From the NCBI RefSeq assembly GCF_029952445.1, contig NZ_JAQPPK010000001.1, positions 211,925 to 275,924 of the forward strand: a DNA stretch of 64,000 nucleotides, written 5' to 3'. Position numbers and translations under genes: made by a program. This DNA comes from Paenarthrobacter nitroguajacolicus. Its GTDB lineage: Bacteria; Actinomycetota; Actinomycetes; Actinomycetales; Micrococcaceae. Below the pieces are notes generated by a model. It was not told the origin of the DNA, did not search any database, and worked only from the letters and a program-made list of their open reading frames with translations. This document shows positions 27,485 to 36,289 of this stretch, one piece after another (positions within the stretch are counted from its first letter, which is position 1; every line of letters starts with the position of its first letter).

Positions 27485-30046
27485 TTGCCAGGTTTGAACC
27501 TCACGCGCGATGAAGCCGCGAAGCGCGCCGAACTGCTCACCGTCGATTCCTACGACGTCACTCTGGATCTGACCAAGGGGGCGGATGTGTTCGGGTCCAC
27601 CACCGTGGTTAAGTTCTCTGCCGTACCGGGATCATCGACGTTCATCGATGCCATCACCCACACGGTCCACAGCGTGACGTTGAACGGCACGGACCTCGAT
27701 CCCGCAGAGGTGTCCGACGGCGTCCGCATCCAGCTGCCGGAGCTGGCGGCGGAGAACGAACTGACAGTCGTGGCCGACGCCCCCTACATGAACACCGGCG
27801 AAGGCCTCCACCGCTTCGTCGATCCCGTGGACGGGGAAGCCTACCTCTACACCCAGTTCGAAGTTCCGGATTCCCGGCGAATGTTCGCAGTCTTTGAGCA
27901 ACCCGACCTGAAGGCCAGCTTCACGTTCAAGGTCACCGCGCCCTCGCACTGGGATGTTGTGTCCAACTCCCCCACCCCGGTTCCCGTCCAGGCTCCGGCG
28001 GCCGCGGACGGTGGCGCACGCTCGGTGTGGGAATTCGCTCCCACTCCCCGGCTATCCTCCTATGTCACTGCCTTGATTGCCGGGCCCTACCAGTCGGTCC
28101 GCTCGGAGGTCACCAGCTCGGACGGACGGGTCATCCCCCTGGGGGTGTTCGCGCGCAAATCCTTGATGCAATACCTCGACGCGGACAACATCTTCGAACT
28201 CACCCGTCAAGGTTTCGAGTTCTTCGAAGCGCAGTTCGGCTGCCCTTACCCCTTCGAAAAGTACGACCAACTCTTCGTCCCGGAATTCAACGCCGGAGCC
28301 ATGGAAAACGCCGGTGCCGTGACCATCCTCGAAGGCTATGTCTTCCGTGGCAAGGTCACCGGCGCGCAGATCGAGCGGCGTGCCATCACTGTCCTGCACG
28401 AGCTGGCCCACATGTGGTTCGGCGACCTCGTCACCATGCGCTGGTGGAACGACCTTTGGCTCAATGAGTCCTTCGCCGAATACATGTCGCACCTGGCCGC
28501 TGTGGAAAACACGGAATTCGACCGCGCATGGACCACCTTTGCCTCCGTGGAGAAGTCCTGGGCTTACAAGCAGGACCAACTTCCCACCACCCATCCGATC
28601 TTCGCCGAGATCAACAACCTCGAAGACGTCGAGGTCAACTTTGACGGCATCACCTACGCAAAGGGCGCGTCCGTCCTGCGCCAGCTGGTGGCCTGGGTTG
28701 GCCCGGAGCAGTTCATGGCCGGTGTCCGGACCTACTTCGGCAAGCACGCCTGGAAGAACACCGAGCTCGCAGACCTCATGGTGGAACTGGAAGCAGCATC
28801 GGGCCGCGACCTTGACCAGTGGGGCAAGCTTTGGCTCGAAACGGCCGGGGTGAACACTCTTGCCCCTGAACTGAGCGTCGACGGCGACGGCACCATCACC
28901 GGGTTCGCCATCCTCCAGACTGCCATTGAGGAACAACCCACCCTGCGCCCGCACCGCCTCGCTGTGGGCTTCTACACTCTTTCCGGTGACGGCAAGCTTG
29001 AACGCACCCACCGCGAAGAACTCGACGTCGACGGACCCCGCACCGAGGTTCCTGCCCTGGTGGGCCTGGCCCGCCCGGACCTGATCCTCCTCAACGACGA
29101 CGACCTCGCCTACGCCAAAGTCCGGCTCGACCCGGAGAGCCTGGCCACCGCCAAGGCACACCTGAAGGACTTCACGGCCAGCCTCCCCCGGACATTGGTG
29201 TGGGGTTCGGCCTGGGATGCTGCCCGCGATGGCGAAACACCCGCGCGTGGCTACGTGGACCTGGTCCTTTCCAACATCGCCCACGAAACCGACTCCTCAG
29301 TGATCCTTGTCCAGCTGCGCCAGCTCGCAACCACGTTGACCTACTACGTTGCGGCCGAACACAAGCTGGATACGACCGTTGCGGCCGCCGATAGGCTGTG
29401 GGAGCTCGCGTCCTCGGTGGAGGCCGGCTCGGATGCCCAGTTGCAGTTTGCGAAGTCCTACGCGCAGCTCGCCCGCAGCGGTGCGCAACTGGACCGCATC
29501 CAGGGGCTGTTGGAAGGAACGGACACACTCAATGGCCTCACCATCGACCAGGACATGCGCTGGGAGCTCCTGACGGCCCTGGTCGCCGGTGGACGTGAAG
29601 GCCAGGAACGGATTGACGCCGAGCTTGCCCGGGACAACACTTCAAATGGCCAGAACGCTGCGGCGCAGGCAAAGGCCGCCATCCCCACTGCGGAAGCCAA
29701 AGCGGCGGCTTGGGACTCGATCGTGGTCAAGGGAGACCTTTCCAACGCGCTGCAGGCCTCAGCCGTGGCGGGCTTCATGCGGGTGCCCGACACCGCCCTC
29801 CTGGAACCCTACGCGGAGAAGTACTTCCAGGCCGTGCCCGGCATCGTCAAGGAGAGGACACACGCCCTTGCCCAGCAGATCGTTGTGGGCCTCTACCCGG
29901 CCCAGCTAACAACCCAGGCCACGGTGGACCGGACCGATGAATTCCTTGCCGGGCTCCCGGAGGAAAGCGCGGCCCTTCGCCGCATGATGCTGGAAAACCG
30001 CGACGGCGTGGCCCGCGCGCTGCGTGCACGGGCAGCTGACGCCTAA
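27485..30046 (+). CDS. pepN: aminopeptidase N
   Basis: 853-aa M1 metallopeptidase starting at TTG (GGAGG 6 nt upstream), giving PGLNLTRDEAAKRAELLTVDSYDV, aligned with the M. tuberculosis PepN start. It has the exopeptidase motif GAMEN (271-275) and the zinc site HELAH (305-309) with Glu328 in WLNESFAEY, then a long ERAP1-like C-terminal helical domain. It releases N-terminal residues from peptides downstream of Clp. The rpiB/nei neighbours match Rv2464c-Rv2467. Confidence 0.97.
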   Translation: MPGLNLTRDEAAKRAELLTVDSYDVTLDLTKGADVFGSTTVVKFSAVPGSSTFIDAITHTVHSVTLNGTDLDPAEVSDGVRIQLPELAAENELTVVADAPYMNTGEGLHRFVDPVDGEAYLYTQFEVPDSRRMFAVFEQPDLKASFTFKVTAPSHWDVVSNSPTPVPVQAPAAADGGARSVWEFAPTPRLSSYVTALIAGPYQSVRSEVTSSDGRVIPLGVFARKSLMQYLDADNIFELTRQGFEFFEAQFGCPYPFEKYDQLFVPEFNAGAMENAGAVTILEGYVFRGKVTGAQIERRAITVLHELAHMWFGDLVTMRWWNDLWLNESFAEYMSHLAAVENTEFDRAWTTFASVEKSWAYKQDQLPTTHPIFAEINNLEDVEVNFDGITYAKGASVLRQLVAWVGPEQFMAGVRTYFGKHAWKNTELADLMVELEAASGRDLDQWGKLWLETAGVNTLAPELSVDGDGTITGFAILQTAIEEQPTLRPHRLAVGFYTLSGDGKLERTHREELDVDGPRTEVPALVGLARPDLILLNDDDLAYAKVRLDPESLATAKAHLKDFTASLPRTLVWGSAWDAARDGETPARGYVDLVLSNIAHETDSSVILVQLRQLATTLTYYVAAEHKLDTTVAAADRLWELASSVEAGSDAQLQFAKSYAQLARSGAQLDRIQGLLEGTDTLNGLTIDQDMRWELLTALVAGGREGQERIDAELARDNTSNGQNAAAQAKAAIPTAEAKAAAWDSIVVKGDLSNALQASAVAGFMRVPDTALLEPYAEKYFQAVPGIVKERTHALAQQIVVGLYPAQLTTQATVDRTDEFLAGLPEESAALRRMMLENRDGVARALRARAADA

Positions 30047-30102
30047 GACGCGCTGCTTGACCCATGCGGACAGTCACTGGCCAGCGCCCGTAGGGCTCTG
30101 GC

Positions 30103-30108
30103 TAAACT
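30103..30108 (+). promoter_or_regulatory. -10 box of predicted leaderless transcript (OsmC gene)
   Basis: TAAACT, 6 nt before the ATG at 30115; no SD. Confidence 0.5.
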
Positions 30109-30114
30109 GTCCGC

Positions 30115-30594
30115 ATGGGCCTCAACGAACATCATTACGCGCTCACTGTCCGCTGGACCGGAAACCTCGGGGAGGGCACGGCCGGCTACCGGGCCTACTC
30201 ACGGGACCACGACGTCGAAATTCCCGGCCTCCCAACCCTAAAGGGTTCTGCCGATCCGACGTTCCATGGAGACCGCGAACGTTACAACCCTGAGCAACTG
30301 CTGCTCGCCGCGCTCTCCCAATGCCACATGCTGTCCTTCCTCCATGTCGCGGTGAAGCACGGCGTGGTGGTCACGGAATACCAGGACAACGCCGAAGGCC
30401 TCATGAAGCTCAATCGGGACGGCAGCGGACAATTCGAAAGCGTCACGCTCAAACCGAACGTCACCATCGCGGATCCCTCGCACGCCTCCTTGATGACGCA
30501 ACTGCATCATGAAGCCAACCAGGTCTGTTTCATCGCCCGAAGCGTCAACTTCCCTGTTCACCACGAACCAGTCACGACGGCGGCAGCCGCCTAA
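30115..30594 (+). CDS. OsmC family peroxidase-like protein
   Basis: 159 aa. Both redox cysteines of the OsmC/Ohr superfamily are present: LAALSQCHMLSFL (Cys about 68) and HHEANQVCFIARSVNFPV (Cys about 139). An Arg/Glu-containing ERYNPEQLLLAA precedes the first. It probably reduces organic hydroperoxides with a dithiol partner. The N-terminal part (WTGNLGEGTAGYRAYSRDHDVEI) groups with the OsmC-related actinobacterial branch rather than Ohr. The stop overlaps that of the convergent gene. Confidence 0.9.
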   Translation: MGLNEHHYALTVRWTGNLGEGTAGYRAYSRDHDVEIPGLPTLKGSADPTFHGDRERYNPEQLLLAALSQCHMLSFLHVAVKHGVVVTEYQDNAEGLMKLNRDGSGQFESVTLKPNVTIADPSHASLMTQLHHEANQVCFIARSVNFPVHHEPVTTAAAA

Positions 30595-31589
30595 CGCTGC
30601 TGCTCCCGCCAAAGTGCCCCGAGCTTCTGTTCGGTTCCGCGGCTGAGGCCGGCTTTGCGCTCCCTGCCCAATCCCCGCCTCCGCTCATCCTCAAGAGTGG
30701 CTTCAAGGGTTTCCTGCCACGGCCGCAAACGCATGCCCCGCTCCCGGGCTGCCCGGTTGGAGCGCGCCTGGAAGCCGCCATGGTCCGGCGGCAGCCATAG
30801 CGGCAACGAATCGGGACCAGCCCAGTAATTCACGCCTTGTTCGACGAGCCAGCCTGGATCGGGCTGGATGACACCTTCTCCGCCAAATCCTGCCGCAGCC
30901 TGGCTTTCGGCAATGTAGTCCCCGAACTTCACTACATCGCCAAGGGCGTTGTACGCCCCGGTGATCCCATCTTCCGCTGCCCGTAGAACCCACGCCGCCA
31001 GATCCCTGACATCAATGATCTGGGTGGGAGCGTCCGCGATATCCGGTACCAGCACTGTGCCGGAGCCCAGCGCGAAACGAGCCGGCCAATAGCCGTAGCG
31101 GTCACTGGAATCGCCCGGGCCGCCAATCAATCCCGCCCGGACCACATGGGCTTTATCCCCCACCATGGCCGTTGTCTGTTTCTCGATGGCCGACTTCGAC
31201 TCCCCATATGTCTCCGGCGTGCCGTGCTGGCCCATTGGCAACGGTTCCAGCAGGGCAGCACCCTCATCTGCGCCGGGGGTTGAAGGGTCCGAATACACGG
31301 AGCAACTTGAAACGAACGTCCAATGCTTCGCTGCGGCTCCGAGTACTTCCAGGGCAGCCTGCGCCTGCAGAGGATCCCTGGCCACCTCCACCACCGCATC
31401 CCAGGCGCCGTCGAGGTCTGCGAAGGCCGCGGCACCCACGGCGCGATCGCCCCTGACCCAGGTGGCGCCGTCGGGCGGGGTGGCCGAAGTACCCCGGGCG
31501 AAACAGGTGACATCATGCCCGGCGGCCACAGCCTGCCGGGCGATTTCTGCTGACAGGAAGGCGGTACCGCCAAGGACCAGGATGCGCAT
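30591..31589 (-). CDS. NAD-dependent epimerase/dehydratase family protein (extended SDR)
   Basis: 332 aa with an N-terminal Rossmann motif MRILVLGGTAFLSAEIARQAVAAGHDV, SSCSVYSDPS in place of the usual Ser region, YGESKSAIEK (YxxxK) and GLIGGPGDSSDRYGYW. It belongs to the atypical/extended SDRs related to nucleotide-sugar epimerases; substrate unknown. The C-terminal end is highly basic (RRRGLGRERKAGLSRG). The start is preceded by TAACGT at 6 nt (leaderless). Confidence 0.85.
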   Translation of the reverse strand: MRILVLGGTAFLSAEIARQAVAAGHDVTCFARGTSATPPDGATWVRGDRAVGAAAFADLDGAWDAVVEVARDPLQAQAALEVLGAAAKHWTFVSSCSVYSDPSTPGADEGAALLEPLPMGQHGTPETYGESKSAIEKQTTAMVGDKAHVVRAGLIGGPGDSSDRYGYWPARFALGSGTVLVPDIADAPTQIIDVRDLAAWVLRAAEDGITGAYNALGDVVKFGDYIAESQAAAGFGGEGVIQPDPGWLVEQGVNYWAGPDSLPLWLPPDHGGFQARSNRAARERGMRLRPWQETLEATLEDERRRGLGRERKAGLSRGTEQKLGALWREQQR

Positions 31590-31595
31590 ACCGTC

Positions 31596-31601
31596 ACGTT
31601 A
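31596..31601 (-). promoter_or_regulatory. -10 box of predicted leaderless transcript (epimerase gene)
   Basis: TAACGT on the minus strand, 6 nt before the ATG at 31589. Confidence 0.45.
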
Positions 31602-31676
31602 CGGCGCTAGGGTTAAAGGTGGACAGAGTGTTCCGCGCCCGGCGAACACGGGCCGACCCCAAGGAGTTATTCCACT

Positions 31677-32375
31677 TTGACCTTCATCCCCCTTGCGGAA
31701 GCCATCAACATCGAACCCGAAAAGATCGACCTCGTTTCAATCCTGATCACAGTGGGCGTAGGCCTGGCTGTGTGGATCGTGGCTCGTTTCATCATCCTGC
31801 GCATCACTCGGCGAGTGTCCGCGGGCAGCTCCTTCTTCAAGAAACCGCACTTCAAGTGGGTGCAACCAGCAATCCGCGCGCTGGACCACGAACGCCGCTC
31901 ACAACGGGCCGAAACCATCGGCTCCCTGCTGACGAGCCTGGTGAGCGTCATTGTGGTGGTGATCGTGATCATCTACGTCCTGAAGTACATGAACGTGGAC
32001 GTGGCTCCCCTGCTCACCAGCGTCGGAATCCTGGGTGTTGCCATAGGTTTCGGAGCCCAGCAGCTGATCCGCGATTTCCTCGCCGGCATCTTCATTACCA
32101 TCGAAGACCAGTACGGAATCGGCGACGTGATCGTCACCAGCGAAGTCATTGGTACCGTTGAGTCCGTTGGCCTGCGCATCACCCGCGTCCGCGCCGAAGA
32201 CGGAGCCATCTGGTACCTGCGGAACGGCGAAATCCTGAGGGTTGGAAACCGTTCCCAAGGGGACTACGTGCCGCTGGAGTCACCGGACGACAACAACGAA
32301 CCCGGCGCCTCAGCCGCGCCGGTCACAGCGGGCGCGCCCCGCGTCGTCAAAGCCGAGGAGAAGTCCAATGAGTAA
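31677..32375 (+). CDS. small-conductance mechanosensitive channel family protein (MscS)
   Basis: 232 aa from a TTG start with AAGGAG 9 nt upstream. There are two clear membrane segments (about 22-45 and 85-105) and the pore-lining TM3 with VGILGVAIGFGAQQLIRDFLAGIFI, then the beta domain (EDQYGIGDVIVTSEVIGTVESVGLRITRVR). The C-terminal vestibule is truncated compared with E. coli MscS (286 aa) and ends in a short Ala/Pro/Lys tail. It probably relieves turgor after osmotic downshock. It overlaps glbO by 8 nt. Confidence 0.92.
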   Translation: MTFIPLAEAINIEPEKIDLVSILITVGVGLAVWIVARFIILRITRRVSAGSSFFKKPHFKWVQPAIRALDHERRSQRAETIGSLLTSLVSVIVVVIVIIYVLKYMNVDVAPLLTSVGILGVAIGFGAQQLIRDFLAGIFITIEDQYGIGDVIVTSEVIGTVESVGLRITRVRAEDGAIWYLRNGEILRVGNRSQGDYVPLESPDDNNEPGASAAPVTAGAPRVVKAEEKSNE

Positions 32376-32850
32376 CACCCAGGGCGGGGAGCCGCAGTCA
32401 CCTGCGGCGGGTCCCCGGCGCCAGCTGATGCAGAACGATCCCTTCAGCCAGCCCGCCTATACAGACAGCTTCTACGCCGCCGTCGGTGGGCACGAAACGT
32501 TCGTGAAGCTCATTGATGTGTTCTACGACGGCGTCGCGACGGATCCGCTCTTGCGCCCCATGTATCCGGAAGAAGACCTTGGCCCTGCCAAGCGCCGCTT
32601 CCTGATGTTCCTGGAGCAGTACTGGGGTGGGCCAACCACCTACGGCGAAGAGCGGGGCCACCCGCGCCTGCGCATGAGGCACATGCCCTTCCAGGTGACG
32701 CCGGAAGCCAAGGACCGGTGGCTGTTCCACATGCGCACGGCCGTGGACTCGCTGGAACTGTCCCCCTTGCATGAGGGGACGTTGTGGGACTACATGGAGC
32801 GGGCTGCCCTGACCATGGTCAACAGCCCCTCAGCGGGTCCCCGAAACTAG
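32368..32850 (+). CDS. glbO: truncated hemoglobin, group II (GlbO type)
   Basis: 160 aa from ATG 32368 (GAGGAG 6 nt upstream, inside the end of the MscS gene). It has a 2-on-2 globin fold: FVKLIDVFYDGVATDPLLRPMYPEEDLGPAKRRFLMFLEQYWGGP, then RLRMRHMPFQV with the proximal histidine, and YMERAALTMVN. GlbO proteins bind oxygen and detoxify NO or peroxide. Coupling to a mechanosensitive channel gene is unusual but could be only operon economy. Confidence 0.95.
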   Translation: MSNTQGGEPQSPAAGPRRQLMQNDPFSQPAYTDSFYAAVGGHETFVKLIDVFYDGVATDPLLRPMYPEEDLGPAKRRFLMFLEQYWGGPTTYGEERGHPRLRMRHMPFQVTPEAKDRWLFHMRTAVDSLELSPLHEGTLWDYMERAALTMVNSPSAGPRN

Positions 32851-33524
32851 CCTGGGAACCCGAGGCCGAGCCCCGCGCCTGTGCGCACCAGCACATGGCC
32901 GCGGGGCCCGCTCAGCCGGTACCATCGTCCGTTCCGGAAGACCCGTTGGGCGCCATCGCCCAGGAATCCCAATGCGAAAGCAGCAAACGCGGCTCCGGCG
33001 GGCAAAGTGCCCTCGCCGGGAAGCTCCCGGCCCCACACGGCAGCCCTCGCGGTATTGACCACCGCGGCACCAGCCGAGGCCGGAATGACGCCGGCCACCT
33101 CGGCGATGCCCGCCTCTGCGGCCGCCTTTAGCTCGGCGTCGGATATTGTGCCCTGGGCCTCCCAGCCGCTGCGCGGCGCGCCCACGCCTGCCCACGATTC
33201 AGAAACGGTCGACGGCGGGATGGGCAGTTCCACATCATTGGCACCCGAGCGGGCCAACCGGTCCATGACGGACGCGAGCGTTACCGTCACATCCGCACTC
33301 GCAGGTTCAGCCAGCGCCATGGTCCTCAAGCCGAGGATGGTCGGCGTCGATTCACCCAGGATCCGGGGCCGGAGAACGCACACATAGGCGGCAAGGACGT
33401 TGCCTGCGGCCTGAAGCCGGATGGCGCCGTCGTCAATGCTTTTTGCCCGGGTGGCGAAGGTCCGCAAATCGGCGAGGTCCCGGGGATCGGCGAAGCGGAA
33501 GGACTGGGTCAAGACGTCTGTCAC
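32847..33524 (-). CDS. conserved actinobacterial protein of unknown function
   Basis: 225 aa from GTG 33524. No signal or membrane helices are evident, and I see no recognised domain. It begins MTDVLTQSFRFADPRDLADLRTFATRAKSI, contains LRTMALAEPASADVTVTLASVMDRLAR, and ends with an Ala-rich segment and GWEAQGT / FRNGRWYRLSGPRGHVLVRTG. The start is preceded by TAGAGT at 7 nt, i.e. leaderless. It diverges from tesB across 63 bp. Confidence 0.7.
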   Translation of the reverse strand: MTDVLTQSFRFADPRDLADLRTFATRAKSIDDGAIRLQAAGNVLAAYVCVLRPRILGESTPTILGLRTMALAEPASADVTVTLASVMDRLARSGANDVELPIPPSTVSESWAGVGAPRSGWEAQGTISDAELKAAAEAGIAEVAGVIPASAGAAVVNTARAAVWGRELPGEGTLPAGAAFAAFALGFLGDGAQRVFRNGRWYRLSGPRGHVLVRTGAGLGLGFPG

Positions 33525-33531
33525 ATCATCG

Positions 33532-33537
33532 ACTCTA
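33532..33537 (-). promoter_or_regulatory. -10 box of predicted leaderless transcript (hypothetical gene)
   Basis: TAGAGT on the minus strand, 7 nt before the GTG at 33524. Confidence 0.5.
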
Positions 33538-33552
33538 CCGGCATGTCCCCGG

Positions 33553-33581
33553 TTGAGCGGGGTCGGGGCGGCGTCTAAAGT
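33553..33581 (+). promoter_or_regulatory. promoter of tesB, predicted leaderless
   Basis: TTGAGC (33553-33558), 17-nt spacer, TAAAGT (33576-33581), then 6 nt to the ATG. This is the best complete promoter of the leaderless set. Confidence 0.65.
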
Positions 33582-33587
33582 CGAACC

Positions 33588-34493
33588 ATGACTGAGACGA
33601 ACGCTGGCCTCCAGGTGGAAGCACCCGCAGAAGACCCCATGGAAGTGCTGATCGGCCTGCTGGACCTCGGCGACTTCGACGGTGCCCGGACCAACGAGGA
33701 CATCTTCCTGGGCCCGTCCCAGAAACAGCCAAGGCACCGCGTTTTTGGTGGACAGGTCCTGGCCCAGTCGATGATGGCGGGGATGCGGACCGTGGAGCCG
33801 GACAGGGTGGCACATTCCATGCACGGCTACTTCCTGCGTCCGGGCGATGCAAACAAGCCCATCACCTTCGGCGTTGAGCGGCTGCGCGATGGCAGGTCCT
33901 TCTCCGCCCGACGCGTCCATGCCTACCAGGACGGCGTCCCGATCCTGTCCATGATCGCCTCCTTCCAAGTGGAAGATGAAGGCTTGGATCATCAAGCGTC
34001 CATGCCCGAAGGCATTCCGGACCCGGAGACTCTGCCCAGCACAGCGGAGCTGTTGTCGCACTTTGACCACCCGTTGGCCCGCCATATGTCCTCCGAGCGC
34101 CCCTTCGATGTACGCCACATCGATCCCGCGCTCTACGTCTTCCCGCCGAGCGAGCATGTGGCTACCAATGCGGTGTGGATGAAAACCATGGGGCCTCTCC
34201 CGGATGATCCCAAGCTGCACGTCGCCGCCTTGGCTTACGCCAGCGACTACACCCTGCTCGAACCCATCCTCCGCAAACACGGACTCTCCTGGATGACGCC
34301 CGGCATGAGTGTAGCCAGCCTCGACCACGCCATGTGGTGGCACCGGCCGGTCAAGGTGGACGAATGGATGTTGTACGTCCAGGAGTCCCCCAGCGCCCAG
34401 GGAGCACGGGGTCTGGCCACCGGCCGTATCTTTAACCGCGACGGCGTGCACGTCGCCACCGTGGCCCAGGAGGGCATGGTCAGGATTCCGTAG
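33588..34493 (+). CDS. tesB: acyl-CoA thioesterase II
   Basis: 301-aa double hot-dog thioesterase. It has GPSQKQPRHRVFGGQVLAQSMMAG, SMHGYFLRPGD, VERLRDGRSFSARRVHAYQ and, in the second hot-dog, SLDHAMWWHRPVKVDEWMLY followed by GARGLATGRIFNRDG. TesB hydrolyses acyl-CoA to free fatty acid and CoA. A bidirectional terminator shared with ettA follows. Confidence 0.95.
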   Translation: MTETNAGLQVEAPAEDPMEVLIGLLDLGDFDGARTNEDIFLGPSQKQPRHRVFGGQVLAQSMMAGMRTVEPDRVAHSMHGYFLRPGDANKPITFGVERLRDGRSFSARRVHAYQDGVPILSMIASFQVEDEGLDHQASMPEGIPDPETLPSTAELLSHFDHPLARHMSSERPFDVRHIDPALYVFPPSEHVATNAVWMKTMGPLPDDPKLHVAALAYASDYTLLEPILRKHGLSWMTPGMSVASLDHAMWWHRPVKVDEWMLYVQESPSAQGARGLATGRIFNRDGVHVATVAQEGMVRIP

Positions 34494-34508
34494 GCTGACG
34501 AGACAAAA

Positions 34509-34541
34509 GAAGAGGCCGGTCCAGCAGGGACCGGCCTCTTC
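34509..34541. terminator. bidirectional terminator between tesB and ettA
   Basis: GAAGAGGCCGGTCC stem, 5-nt loop region AGCAG, GGACCGGCCTCTTC, with AAAA before and CGTTT after. Confidence 0.85.
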
Positions 34542-34550
34542 GTTTATGTA

Positions 34551-36233
34551 TTAGTCGCGGGTGAGGCGACGGTGCGTCACGCGGTGCGGCTTGGCGGCAT
34601 CCGGGCCCAGGCGCTCCACCTTGTTCTGCTCGTAGGAGTCGAAGTTGCCCTCGAACCAGTACCACCTGGACGGGTTCTCGTCGTCACCTTCGTAGGCCAG
34701 GATGTGGGTTGCCACCCGGTCCAGGAACCAGCGGTCGTGGGAAACCACCACGGCGCAGCCCGGGAACTCAAGAAGCGCGTTCTCAAGGCTGCTCAGGGTT
34801 TCGACGTCGAGGTCGTTGGTAGGTTCGTCAAGGAGCAGGAGGTTGCCACCCTGCTTGAGCGTCAATGCCAGGTTGAGGCGGTTGCGCTCACCACCGGAGA
34901 GGACACCGGCCTTCTTCTGCTGGTCCGGTCCCTTGAACCCGAAGGCGGAAACGTACGCACGCGAAGGCATTTCGACCTGGCCCACCTGGATGAAGTCATG
35001 GCCTTCAGAAACAACTTCCCAGAGGGACTTGTTGGGGTCGATACCGCCACGGGACTGGTCGACGTAGGAGATCTTGACGGACTCGCCGATCTTGAGCTCA
35101 CCGCCGTCCAGGGGCTCCATGCCGACGATCGTCTTGAACAGCGTGGACTTACCCACACCGTTCGGTCCGATGACGCCCACAATGCCGTTGCGCGGCAGGG
35201 AGAAGGAAAGATCTTCGATCAAAACGCGGTCATCGAAGCCCTTCTTCAGGTCCTTGGCCTCGATCACCAGGGAACCCAGACGCGGTCCCGGCGGAATCTG
35301 GATCTCTTCGAAGTCCAGCTTGCGCGTGCGCTCGGCCTCCGCAGCCATTTCCTCGTAGCGGGCCAGGCGGGCCTTGGACTTGGTCTGGCGGCCCTTGGCG
35401 TTGGAGCGCACCCACTCAAGTTCCTCGGTAAGGCGCTTGGACAGCTTCGCGTCCTTCTTGCCCTGGACCTCAAGGCGGGCCTTCTTCTTCTCCAGGTAGG
35501 TGGAGTAGTTGCCCTCGTACGGGTACAGGTGACCGCGGTCAACTTCGGCGATCCACTCAGCCACGTGGTCCAGGAAGTAACGGTCGTGAGTCACGGCAAG
35601 GACAGCGCCCGGGTACTGGGAAAGGTGCTGCTCGAGCCATAGAACGCTTTCGGCGTCCAAGTGGTTGGTGGGCTCATCGAGAAGCAGGAGGTCGGGCTTC
35701 TGCAGCAGGAGCTTGCACAACGCCACGCGGCGACGCTCACCACCGGAAAGCACGGTGACGTCTGAATCGGCAGGCGGGCACCGCAGAGCGTCCATCGCCT
35801 GTTCGAGCTGGGAATCGATGTCCCAGGCATCAGCAGCATCAATGGCTTCCTGGAGCTTGCCCATCTCATCCAGGAGGGTGTCATAGTCCGCGTCGGGGTT
35901 GGCCATCTCTTCGGAGATCTCGTTGAAACGCTGGATCTTGCCGTAGATCTCGCCAACGCCTTCCTGGACATTGCCCAGAACGGTCTTCTCCTCGTTCAGC
36001 GGCGGTTCCTGCAAGAGGATGCCCACGGTGTAACCGGGGCTCAGGCGGGCCTCGCCGTTGGAAGGGGTGTCCAGGCCGGCCATGATCTTCAGGATGGTGG
36101 ACTTACCAGCACCGTTCGGGCCCACAACGCCGATCTTCGCGCCGGGGTAGAACGACATGCTGACATCGTCCAGAATAAGTTTGTCGCCAACGGCCTTGCG
36201 AGCCTTGGTCATCGTGTAAATGAATTCCGCCAT
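34551..36233 (-). CDS. ettA: energy-dependent translational throttle protein (ABC-F ATPase)
   Basis: 560 aa from ATG 36233 (MAEFIYTMTKARKAVGDK). There are two ABC domains: Walker A GPNGAGKST and GPNGVGKST, signatures LSGGERRRVALCKLL and LSGGERNRLNLALTL, with the ABC-F linker (RLTEELEWVRSNAKGRQTKSKARLARYEEM) between them. EttA binds the ribosomal E site and gates elongation by the ATP/ADP ratio. TAGATT ends 7 nt before ATG, predicting a leaderless mRNA, although AAGGG abuts the start. Confidence 0.95.
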   Translation of the reverse strand: MAEFIYTMTKARKAVGDKLILDDVSMSFYPGAKIGVVGPNGAGKSTILKIMAGLDTPSNGEARLSPGYTVGILLQEPPLNEEKTVLGNVQEGVGEIYGKIQRFNEISEEMANPDADYDTLLDEMGKLQEAIDAADAWDIDSQLEQAMDALRCPPADSDVTVLSGGERRRVALCKLLLQKPDLLLLDEPTNHLDAESVLWLEQHLSQYPGAVLAVTHDRYFLDHVAEWIAEVDRGHLYPYEGNYSTYLEKKKARLEVQGKKDAKLSKRLTEELEWVRSNAKGRQTKSKARLARYEEMAAEAERTRKLDFEEIQIPPGPRLGSLVIEAKDLKKGFDDRVLIEDLSFSLPRNGIVGVIGPNGVGKSTLFKTIVGMEPLDGGELKIGESVKISYVDQSRGGIDPNKSLWEVVSEGHDFIQVGQVEMPSRAYVSAFGFKGPDQQKKAGVLSGGERNRLNLALTLKQGGNLLLLDEPTNDLDVETLSSLENALLEFPGCAVVVSHDRWFLDRVATHILAYEGDDENPSRWYWFEGNFDSYEQNKVERLGPDAAKPHRVTHRRLTRD

Positions 36234-36240
36234 GCCCTTA

Positions 36241-36246
36241 AATCTA
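36241..36246 (-). promoter_or_regulatory. -10 box of predicted leaderless transcript (ettA)
   Basis: TAGATT on the minus strand, 7 nt before the ATG at 36233. Confidence 0.5.
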
Positions 36247-36289
36247 ATGGGTAGGCGTACAGAACTCACATTCGTTGCCGGCGACAGCG

